Shown here: piece after piece, positions 25,381 to 32,760 of the stretch
How the letters are laid out: each line of letters begins with the position of its first letter
Numbering within the stretch: the stretch's first letter is position 1
Source: CAYNNP01 sp964398215
GTDB taxonomy: Bacteria > Planctomycetota > Planctomycetia > Pirellulales > Pirellulaceae
Direction: 5' to 3'
Length of the DNA stretch: 55,956 nt
Assembly: GCA_964398215.1 (NCBI GenBank)
Contig: CAYNNP010000012.1
Location: 1-55,956, forward strand
Translations under genes and position numbers: made by a program
The notes under the pieces: model-generated
Told to the model about the DNA's origin: nothing
Database searches by the model: none
The model's input: only the letters and a program-made list of their open reading frames with translations

Positions 25381-27969
25381 ATGAAACGGATTTTTCTCAC
25401 TGCCTGCCTCGTTTGTGCATTACTGGGCGTTGTGCAGCCCGCATTGCAAGCGCAGGATCAAGTCACCGAGGAACTCAACGAACTGATCGAGCATGCGAAT
25501 GTGGCGCGCGATTACGCTCGGCAAAGCCTGGACGTTGCCAATTCGCGAATCCAAATCCTAAAACAAGGCTTGACGATCCGCCGCGAGATCACCGCTGCGG
25601 AGAAACTCCTGGACGATGCCATTGAAAGTGGCGACAAAAAAACGTCTCGTCGCCTGACAGAAAAGATCGAAAAGCTAAATGTCGTTTTTGCATTGGGCGA
25701 AGATGAATTGGAACTCTATCGCCAACTCAGCGAGATGCTGACCGCTGGAAGCGGAATGGCGAACGACGAAGTTTCCGAAGGCAGAACAGATCTCAAAAAA
25801 CTAATTGCTCGCCAGCGTCTGCGTATCGCGACTCACCAAGAACTGGTCAAGGCGATCCAAGCGGACGCGTCGGAATCGGATTTGGAAAAGTACGAATCAA
25901 CGCTCGAAGAACTATCCGCCGAGGTCGAAACTCGTTTCGAGATATTCGAGCTGCAGCGTGAGTTAGTGTGGGTTGAAGAGGAAGGTGAGCAGGACGAGAT
26001 CGAAGAACTGGAGCAGCGACTTGACGAACTGCGCACAGAACTGGAAGAAATGGGTTTCAGCGGGGAACCTTCCAGGAAACTTGATGACGGTCCTGATGAA
26101 TCAGATTTGAAGTCAAACGCAAAAGCGTTGCCGATCGTGCCGTCGGCAATCGAAATCGCTGCTGTTGCCAACGAACCACTGGAGGGAAAGTTCAAGCGAT
26201 TGATCAGCGCTGCATGCATGGACTGCCATGATTCGGCATCTGCTAACGGCGACCTTGATTTGGAAACGTTGCTAACAGTGAATCCAATCGTCGTCAAACG
26301 CAATCACTGGATCAATGTTACTGAACAATTGAAAAACCGATCAATGCCGCCGTTCGATTCGGCACAGCCAAGTGAAGCGGACAGGCGATACATGGTCGCA
26401 TGGCTTACCGCTGCAATCGAAAACTTTGATTACGCTAGTATTCGGCAAGTCGGTTACGAAGGTGCCAAACGCTTGACACACGATGAGTACAATCACACGA
26501 TTCGTGACTTGTTCGGCGTCGACCTGCGACCAGCCGACAAATTCCCCAGCGATATGATCGCCAGCAGCGGATTTGACAACAGTGCGAATAGCCTTTTCAT
26601 CCACCCACTAACGATGGAGCGCTATGTTGGAGCAGCGGATGAAGTCACCAGCGCCGTCTTTGGAAACAAGGCGACTGCGAAACAGTTCTTTTCCCATTCT
26701 GATGACGCTGCCGGTGACAAGTCAAAAGAATTGCTGAACCGATTCGGTAGGCGAGCGTTTCGTCGCCCGCTCGCAAACGACGAACTGATGATGTTGGTTT
26801 CCTATTGCCGACAACGTGAACGTGATGGTGCGACTTGGGAAGCGGCAATGACAAGCACGGTTCAAGCGATGTTGGTGTCGCCCAGTTTTTTACTCCGCAC
26901 CGAAAAACTGCAAGACAGTTCTCAGGCTTATCGCGTCAACGACTACGAACTCGCTTCGCGTTTGTCGTACTTCTTGTGGGCGTCAATGCCTGACGATCGA
27001 TTGTTCAAGTTGGCCGACCAAGGCAAGTTGCATGACCCAGACGTACTGTTCGCCGAAACCGAACGCATGCTGGCAGATCCAAAATCAGAGTCACTTGGCA
27101 AGCTGTTTGCTGGTCAGTGGCTGGGCTATGTAAATCTAAATCGTGTTCGCCCCGATCCGATCGACAATCCTTGGTGCACTGATTCACTCTGCCAAGCAAT
27201 GCAAGATGAATCGGGAATGTTTGTTCATTCGCTGATCCAAGAAAACGCACCCATCGAAAAATTGATTTCGGCGAACTATACCTACCTGAACGAAGAGCTT
27301 GCTGGTCACTATCAAATCCCGGGTATTCGCGGTCAGCAAATGCGACGTGTTGTTCTGGACGATCATCCTCGCGGTGGAATCCTAGGGCACGCCAGTGTGT
27401 TGGCGATTACATCGTTTCCACATCGGACGAGCCCGGTACTTCGTGGCAACTGGATTTTGAGCGAACTGCTTGGTACGCCGCCGCCACCTCCACCGCCAAA
27501 CGCGAGCGAGCTCTCGGAGAAAATCAAAGAAAATCACAGGCTTAGCCAACGCGCCAAATTGGCTCGGCATCGGAACAATCCAAATTGTTACGCTTGCCAC
27601 AGCCAGATCGATCCGCTTGGGTTCAGTTTGGAACAGTACGATTGGTTTGGCCGCTATCGCCCGCGTTCACGTGGCAAAGTCCTCTCGGCGAAAGGCAGCT
27701 TTCCCGATGGAACAGAATTCAATGGTCTACAAGGGCTACAAAACGTAATCATCAAAAATCGTTTGGACGACTTGGTAAGTCAATTGACTCGCAAAATGAC
27801 TTCGTATGCACTTGGCCGCCAATTGGAATATTATGACGAGGCAACCGTGCGAGAAATCATCGTGAAAGTCAATTCGGCTGACCGCAAGATTCGAACGTTG
27901 CTTCACGCAATTGTGGCAAGTGACACGTTTCAAATGCAGAATCCATCCAATCGGATGAAGGAGCAATAG
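25381..27969 (+). CDS. Planctomycete cytochrome with DUF1587/1595/1592/1588/1585
   Basis: An 862-residue secreted protein (signal peptide to about residue 25). Residues 25-230 are a long coiled coil. Then a CxxCH haem site (CMDCH near 279) in a cytochrome-like domain, followed by the fixed series DUF1587 (LTHDEYNHTIRDLFGVDL), DUF1595 (FGRRAFRRPLANDEL), DUF1592 (LASRLSYFLWASMPDDRL), DUF1588 (SFPHRTSPVLRGNWILSELLGTPPPPPP and a second CYACH near 735) and DUF1585 (LLHAIVASDTFQ). The set is typical of planctomycetes and verrucomicrobia. Its function is undefined; co-occurrence with sulfatases suggests polysaccharide or redox work in the periplasm. It is followed after one base by a DUF1552 gene whose AAGGAG lies in this gene's end. 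Confidence 0.9.
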   Translation: MKRIFLTACLVCALLGVVQPALQAQDQVTEELNELIEHANVARDYARQSLDVANSRIQILKQGLTIRREITAAEKLLDDAIESGDKKTSRRLTEKIEKLNVVFALGEDELELYRQLSEMLTAGSGMANDEVSEGRTDLKKLIARQRLRIATHQELVKAIQADASESDLEKYESTLEELSAEVETRFEIFELQRELVWVEEEGEQDEIEELEQRLDELRTELEEMGFSGEPSRKLDDGPDESDLKSNAKALPIVPSAIEIAAVANEPLEGKFKRLISAACMDCHDSASANGDLDLETLLTVNPIVVKRNHWINVTEQLKNRSMPPFDSAQPSEADRRYMVAWLTAAIENFDYASIRQVGYEGAKRLTHDEYNHTIRDLFGVDLRPADKFPSDMIASSGFDNSANSLFIHPLTMERYVGAADEVTSAVFGNKATAKQFFSHSDDAAGDKSKELLNRFGRRAFRRPLANDELMMLVSYCRQRERDGATWEAAMTSTVQAMLVSPSFLLRTEKLQDSSQAYRVNDYELASRLSYFLWASMPDDRLFKLADQGKLHDPDVLFAETERMLADPKSESLGKLFAGQWLGYVNLNRVRPDPIDNPWCTDSLCQAMQDESGMFVHSLIQENAPIEKLISANYTYLNEELAGHYQIPGIRGQQMRRVVLDDHPRGGILGHASVLAITSFPHRTSPVLRGNWILSELLGTPPPPPPPNASELSEKIKENHRLSQRAKLARHRNNPNCYACHSQIDPLGFSLEQYDWFGRYRPRSRGKVLSAKGSFPDGTEFNGLQGLQNVIIKNRLDDLVSQLTRKMTSYALGRQLEYYDEATVREIIVKVNSADRKIRTLLHAIVASDTFQMQNPSNRMKEQ

Positions 27970-27970
27970 G

Positions 27971-29317
27971 ATGTTTGGAAACTGGTATCTGTCTCGAAGA
28001 ACGATGTTACGTGGTATCGGAACAGCCGTTTCATTGCCACTGTTGGAAGTCATGATGGGCCGGACGACGCGCGCGGCCGAGCAATCTGAACGCACGAACC
28101 GTTTGGCGTATCTGTACATTCCCAATGGCGTCGCCGAAGGAGCTTGGCAACCGGAGTCAGTCGGTTCCGATGGAAAAATCCGCAAGCTGAATCGCTGGAT
28201 GCGATCTTTATCGGAGCACCAAGACGACCTAACAGTGTTCAAGAATGTGTGGACGCCTCGCGGAAACGGTCACATTGCTGGAACCGCGACTTGGTTGACA
28301 GGCGGTTCGTACGATTCGGAAAACGTCGACGCAGGTGGCGCATCTGCTGATCAGTTGGCTGCGCGAACGATTGGAAAACAGACACTTTTGCCTTCGATTG
28401 AAATGTCGGCGCGTGGCGAGGGGATGTTCACCAGTAGCCTTCCACGCAATGCACTTTCGTGGATTGATTCGCAAACGCCAGCAGCAAGAGATATCGAGCC
28501 AAGAATCATCTTTGACCGGATGTTTCGTGTCGGCAAATCAGGTTTGGCCAACAAATCGGTCGTTGACTTGGTTCTGGAGGATGCCAAGCGGTTGCAGCGG
28601 CGCGTTAGTGATCACGATCAACGAAAAGTCGATGAGTACTTGGATTCTGTCCGAGCAATCGAAAGGCGTATTGAGTTTGCTGAACAACAGCAACAGCGTG
28701 CCAAAGAGAATCCGCTGCTTCATGAAAAGCTAGTCCGACCGGCGTCAGGAATCCCAGAGAACCATCAAGAATACATGCGTCAAATGATGGATATGATTGT
28801 GTTGGCGTTTTGGGCTGATGCAACACGTGTGGCGACATTCATGTTGGATCACGGACAGAGTAACCGGTACTTCAATTTTATCGAGGGGGTCAAAGGCACC
28901 TGGCACGCTCTGTCACACTGGAAAGACATCAGCGGCAAGACAGAAGATGATGACGGAAAGACATCGTGGGCCACACGTGACGAAAAACGTGAGATGTACA
29001 ACCGAGTTACCGAGTGGCATACAGAGTTGGTGAGCTATTTGCTTTCGCGATTGAAATCGATCCGCGAAGGCAATGGGACACTGCTATCCGAAAGCATGAT
29101 TGTCTACGGTTCGAGCCTTGCAGACGGTCACGAACATGCTGACAAAGATTTGCCGGTGCTGCTAGCTGGCGGAGGCGCGGGTACGATTCGAAGCGGACGG
29201 CAGATCAATTTCTCCGGTGCAAAAACAATGTCGAGTTTGCACCAAGCTCTACTGCAACGTATGGGTGTACCGGTCGATCGATTCGCCGACAGCAAATTGC
29301 CGATGGAATTGGGCTAG
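27971..29317 (+). CDS. DUF1552 family exported protein
   Basis: A 448-residue protein with a twin-arginine-type signal (LSRRTMLRGIGTAVSLPLLEVM) followed by the DUF1552 core (RLAYLYIPNGVAEGAWQP). The later part, with MMDMIVLAFWADATRVATFMLDHGQSN and GHEHADKDLPVLLAGG, resembles the alkaline-phosphatase/sulfatase-like fold that DUF1552 and DUF1501 share. It is the fixed partner of the preceding cytochrome (1 bp apart). Tat export suggests that it folds, perhaps with a cofactor, in the cytoplasm before reaching the periplasm. Confidence 0.9.
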   Translation: MFGNWYLSRRTMLRGIGTAVSLPLLEVMMGRTTRAAEQSERTNRLAYLYIPNGVAEGAWQPESVGSDGKIRKLNRWMRSLSEHQDDLTVFKNVWTPRGNGHIAGTATWLTGGSYDSENVDAGGASADQLAARTIGKQTLLPSIEMSARGEGMFTSSLPRNALSWIDSQTPAARDIEPRIIFDRMFRVGKSGLANKSVVDLVLEDAKRLQRRVSDHDQRKVDEYLDSVRAIERRIEFAEQQQQRAKENPLLHEKLVRPASGIPENHQEYMRQMMDMIVLAFWADATRVATFMLDHGQSNRYFNFIEGVKGTWHALSHWKDISGKTEDDDGKTSWATRDEKREMYNRVTEWHTELVSYLLSRLKSIREGNGTLLSESMIVYGSSLADGHEHADKDLPVLLAGGGAGTIRSGRQINFSGAKTMSSLHQALLQRMGVPVDRFADSKLPMELG

Positions 29318-29345
29318 AACCTGACACCCAAATCAAGCGTGTGAA

Positions 29346-29948
29346 TTAAACGATATCGCCCAGCTGTTGCCGCAATCGTTTTAATACACGACATTTCGCT
29401 TGCCGAACCGATGCCACTGAAATGGAAAGGTCTTCGGCAATTATGTCCGTCGCTTGGCCCAAGACTGCCGCGCGCCAAAACGCATCCCATGTTTTCTCGC
29501 GAAACTCGACTTTCACAATTTCCAGAGCTCGATGCAAAAGGGCTGCTGTATCGCCTGGCTGACTGGGATCTTCATCCGGCAGTTCTGGGTCGATTATCTG
29601 GTGAATGCCCTGCAAAGCATCCGAGCCACCAACGCCGTTGGCCTGTTTGGATGCGGCACGAAAATGATCGCGAATCTTGTTCTTGGTGATCATCCAAATC
29701 CAACCGCGGAATCCAGTGTCGCCGTCGCGCTTTTGAAATCCCCCACAGGAGCGATGGATCGACAAGAAAACTTCTTGAACAACGTCGCCTATGCGGTCAC
29801 CACTGACACCCGAGTAAACACACCAACTACGAACCAACGGACCGTACAAATCCACCAACCGGCTCCACGCACCCGGATCGCCTGTCTGCAAACCGACGAT
29901 CAAACTAAAACTGGAGGCTGAGTCGCATGCGGCATCCTGACTACTCAT
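29346..29948 (-). CDS. ECF-type sigma factor
   Basis: A 200-residue sigma-70 family protein of ECF type. Region 2 is visible as GAWSRLVDLYGPLVRSWCVYSGV...DRIGDVVQEVFLSIHRS...FRGWIWMITKNKIRDHFR, and region 4 as AFWRAAVLGQATDIIAEDLSISVASVRQAKCRVLKRLR. No C-terminal extension and no membrane segment. The longest frame begins at a TTG, but I use the ATG at 29946-29948. It is convergent with the DUF1552 gene and upstream of nothing on its own strand; glnB is the next gene behind it. No anti-sigma factor gene is seen. Confidence 0.85.
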   Translation of the reverse strand: MSSQDAACDSASSFSLIVGLQTGDPGAWSRLVDLYGPLVRSWCVYSGVSGDRIGDVVQEVFLSIHRSCGGFQKRDGDTGFRGWIWMITKNKIRDHFRAASKQANGVGGSDALQGIHQIIDPELPDEDPSQPGDTAALLHRALEIVKVEFREKTWDAFWRAAVLGQATDIIAEDLSISVASVRQAKCRVLKRLRQQLGDIV

Positions 29949-30074
29949 GATGGTCAATTCTCGTGTAAGTGCACCGCATTCGCGTTCGGCAAAGTTTTGG
30001 ATTCCAGAGTTCCAAAATCGTTGAAGATTTCGCTGTTCAGAATCAAACTTTGCGATGCGTTTGTTTGTCAGTCG

Positions 30075-30422
30075 TTAGATGGCCTCTTGCCCACGTTCTC
30101 CAGTCCGAATTCGGATACAGTCATCCATCGGCAAGACAAAGATTTTTCCATCACCAATCTCGCCTGTTTCACCGGATCGCCCGCCTTCCAAGATTGCGTC
30201 GACCGTCGGTTTTACAAACTCTTCGTTAACAGCGATCTGCAGTTGCACTTTGCGCAGCAAATTGATCGAGAACTCTTGGCCGCGAAAAACTCCCGTTTGA
30301 CCTTTTTGGCGACCGAATCCCTGACAATCGATAACAGTCAAACGGTGGACATCAACTTGGGTCAGCGCCTCTTTGACTGATTCGAGTTTCTGAGGTTGGA
30401 TGATGGCGATAATCAACTTCAC
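30075..30422 (-). CDS. glnB: P-II signalling protein with altered T-loop
   Basis: A 115-residue P-II protein with the standard N-terminus (MKLIIAIIQPQKLESVKEAL), Walker-like GFGRQKG (35-41) and C-terminal signature GDGKIFVLPMDDCIRIRTGE. P-II proteins sense 2-oxoglutarate and ATP/ADP and regulate ammonium transport and glutamine synthetase. The T-loop reads GVFRGQEF: position 51 is Phe, not the Tyr that is uridylylated in enterobacteria, and position 49 is Gln, not the Ser phosphorylated in cyanobacteria. Therefore covalent control of those types is unlikely and it may respond only by ligand binding. The start is GTG 30420-30422. No amtB or glnA lies next to it. Confidence 0.9.
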   Translation of the reverse strand: MKLIIAIIQPQKLESVKEALTQVDVHRLTVIDCQGFGRQKGQTGVFRGQEFSINLLRKVQLQIAVNEEFVKPTVDAILEGGRSGETGEIGDGKIFVLPMDDCIRIRTGERGQEAI

Positions 30423-30616
30423 TGCGCACCTGACATGATTTCAACAAACGGTCGGAGATTGCTCCGATCGCAACACAATTTTCTGCAAAAGAGATCGGTA
30501 GATTAGAGTATACCAACAAAAGCAAGAGTCACCCTGCCTACGGTATTACCTGATCTGCCGTTCGTAGACGATCGTTCATTAAAGTAACGATTTTGGTGCA
30601 GTCGACCAGTAGAGAA

Positions 30617-30697
30617 TGACGTAACCCGGCTCGGACAAACGAGGCGGTCGCTTGTCCAAGCGGGCTGTAACTGGCATAAGCCAGGAACAGTACGTCA
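30617..30697. repeat. Structured inverted-repeat element, 81 bp
   Basis: Closed by TGACGTA (30617-30623) and its complement TACGTCA (30691-30697). Inside are an imperfect hairpin (30626-30638 with 30652-30664, 11 of 13 pairs, core GGACAA/TTGTCC) and a perfect small hairpin CTGGC-ATAA-GCCAG (30671-30684). This could fold as a three-way junction. It may be a MITE-like repeat or a structured RNA. Confidence 0.5.
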
Positions 30698-30887
30698 CGA
30701 GAAGTGATTTGGTGTTACCAAACCGAGTGCTCCGCTGGATTCGTTAGGCGGCTCGAATCACAACGGAGCAACGGTCGGTAGTTCGTTGCCCATGGAGTGG
30801 GCATCAAGTTCGATTGACTCCTGGTGTTGGCGAAGTTGGGAAATTGGGAATAAGTTGATTTGTCTATGAAGATGCTGGACTCGGCGC

Positions 30888-30925
30888 CACTTGCGGCGTG
30901 AACCAAGCGGTTCACGCCACAAGTG
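30888..30925. repeat. 38-bp near-perfect hairpin
   Basis: A 17-bp stem (CACTTGCGGCGTGAACC with one mismatch in the other arm) and a 4-nt loop AAGC. There is no T-tract after it on either strand, so it is not a standard terminator. It looks like a REP-type palindrome. No other copy was noticed in the window. Confidence 0.6.
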
Positions 30926-31177
30926 ACTTCCGATTTCCCAACATCCCCATAAGGAGTGCGTTTGAAGCCTCAGATGGTCTTGAGGCCACTGACTTTGAAG
31001 GTTGATCAATGCAAAGAGCGAGCCAATACTGAAGGGCGAAAGCGAACTTGGGACGTAAGTCGCTGTTGCATATTGGCTTATGCAAATAAGAAAAGTTTCA
31101 CGCGGCTATTTCGTGCGTGCACCGAAACAGTTGGCTGCTTAACCATGAAGCAAAGCAAATTCGCCGCGGTAGCCACC

Positions 31178-31305
31178 TGATTCTCGCCTACGGTGAACAG
31201 GCTGCTGCTGATCCACCCAAACGACGGGCTGTCCGCCCTTAGCAGGTTCGCTAGTGCTTGGACCGTCTGCTGCTTTTTTAAGCAGCGACCTTGCGGCGAG
31301 AATCA
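31178..31305. repeat. 128-bp element with 11-bp terminal inverted repeats
   Basis: TGATTCTCGCC (31178-31188) pairs with GGCGAGAATCA (31295-31305). Between them are GCTGCTT-TTTT-AAGCAGC (31269-31286) and a nested CTGCT...AGCAG stem (31202-31206 with 31241-31245) holding GGGC-TGTCC-GCCC (31226-31238). The layout permits a multibranched RNA fold. I recognise no known RNA family. A MITE or a structured noncoding RNA are both possible; no target-site duplication is evident. Confidence 0.5.
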
Positions 31306-31333
31306 TCGATCGGGCTCGAAGGTTTTTAGATCT

Positions 31334-32707
31334 CTAGGCGATGATTTCCTTAGCAACTTTACCGTAGACATCCGTCAATCGAAAATCACGTCCCGCATAC
31401 TTGTAGGTCAATTGCTCGTGATCAAGTCCCATGAGGTGCAAGATGGTGGCATGCCAGTCATGAATGTGGCATTTCTTTTCAACCGACTCATAGCCATGTT
31501 CGTCCGTGGCACCGTAACTGATTCCACCTTTGACACCGCCCCCAGCCATCCACGTTGTGTATCCCTTGTTGTTGTGGTTGCGTCCGTCGCCACCCTGCGC
31601 CGCAGGAGTTCGCCCAAACTCGCCGCCCCAGATAACAAGCGTGTCTTTCAGCATGTCACGTTGTTTTAGATCCTGCAGCAAGCCGGCAATCGGTTTATCG
31701 CATGCCTCGGCGCGAGCTTGGTGGTCGTTACTAAGGTTAGTGTGTTGATCCCAGTTTCCATGGGTGACTTCGATGAAACGCACACCGGCTTCTGCAAACC
31801 GCCTTGCCAACAAACACTGTTTGCCAAAGTTGACCGCCGGACCATTATCGGCTCCGTACATGGCAAGCGTGTCCGAGCTTTCTTTCGAAACATCCATCAG
31901 TTCGGGCATTGCGTCCTGCATACGAAACGCAAGCTCATAGGATTCGATGATACCTTCGACGCCTGGGTGTTGTTTTTCGCGTTTCAGTTTGTCCCTGTTC
32001 AATCGTTGAATGAGGTCCAATTGTTTGCGTTGTTGTTTGTCGGACAACTTGTTGTTTTTTATATCGGCAACCGATTCGCTGGGAATGTTCAATCCACGAC
32101 CACCTCGCGAACTCCTTCCGACCTTGGTGCCACCATAGATTGCGGGCAGAAACGCGCTGCCGAAATTGCGCGACGAACCTGCTGGTGGGCTCAATGAAAC
32201 AAAGCCCGGCAAGCTATCGTTCTCGGTTCCCAATCCATAGAGCGTCCAAGCACCTAGAGACGGCCGAACGAACTGTGCCGTACCTGTGTGCATTTGCGTC
32301 ATCGCACCAGGATGCACAGGTTGATCGCACTGCATCGAACGAATCAGGCACAAATCATCTGCATGTTGTGCAACTTCCGGGAAAAGATCGGAGATCCAAA
32401 GACCGCTTTCACCACGTTGACGAAACTGCCAAGGCGATTTTAACAGCGAGCCACCGTATTTTCCTCGCTTGCCATGATCCTTGATCAATTGTGGTTTGTA
32501 GTCGAACGTATCGACATGTGACGGGCCACCCTGCATGCACAAGAAGATGACACGCTTTGCCTTGGCCGGAAAATGCGTCGGTTTAACTGCCAGCGGATTG
32601 ATTGAAACATCAGCTTCGGCATTGCCACGTGAGCAGAGGCCGGCAAACGCAAGGTAGCCGAACCCTGCCGATACATTTTTTAAAGCTTGTCGTCTACTGA
32701 AGTGCAT
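31334..32707 (-). CDS. DUF1501 family Tat-exported protein
   Basis: A 457-residue protein with a twin-arginine-like signal (FSRRQALKNVSAGFGYLAFAGL) and the DUF1501 core: KRVIFLCMQGGPSHVDTFDYKP, a GAWTLYGLGTEN segment, GADNGPAVNFGKQCLLARRFAEAGVRFIEV and WGGEFGRTPAAQGGDGRNHN. These motifs belong to the alkaline-phosphatase/sulfatase-like fold. It is the usual partner of the PSD1 cytochrome immediately upstream (53 bp). Catalytic activity is not established for the family. Confidence 0.9.
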   Translation of the reverse strand: MHFSRRQALKNVSAGFGYLAFAGLCSRGNAEADVSINPLAVKPTHFPAKAKRVIFLCMQGGPSHVDTFDYKPQLIKDHGKRGKYGGSLLKSPWQFRQRGESGLWISDLFPEVAQHADDLCLIRSMQCDQPVHPGAMTQMHTGTAQFVRPSLGAWTLYGLGTENDSLPGFVSLSPPAGSSRNFGSAFLPAIYGGTKVGRSSRGGRGLNIPSESVADIKNNKLSDKQQRKQLDLIQRLNRDKLKREKQHPGVEGIIESYELAFRMQDAMPELMDVSKESSDTLAMYGADNGPAVNFGKQCLLARRFAEAGVRFIEVTHGNWDQHTNLSNDHQARAEACDKPIAGLLQDLKQRDMLKDTLVIWGGEFGRTPAAQGGDGRNHNNKGYTTWMAGGGVKGGISYGATDEHGYESVEKKCHIHDWHATILHLMGLDHEQLTYKYAGRDFRLTDVYGKVAKEIIA

Positions 32708-32760
32708 TTGATCGCCTGATGAGAGAATAGTGGGCGTGTTGGTAACCGTTGCGAAAAGTG

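Larger units (their letters stand above)
30423..31333. other. Gene-free region of about 0.9 kb with palindromic elements
   Basis: No reading frame here has a credible start or recognisable product on either strand. The stretch contains three structured inverted-repeat elements (entered separately at 30617, 30888 and 31178) and simple unstructured spacer sequence. It separates the glnB/sigma-factor pair from the DUF1501/PSD1 cassette and looks like a place where repeats have accumulated. Confidence 0.6.

Noticed and set aside
30956..31180. Plus-strand frame of 74 codons in the gene-free region
   Set aside because: TTG-type start without ribosome-binding site, no similarity recognised, neighbours palindromic repeats.
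31201..31250. A GGTTCG-like stretch suggestive of a tRNA T-loop
   Set aside because: No acceptor stem or anticodon arm can be formed around it; it is part of the 128-bp inverted-repeat element.
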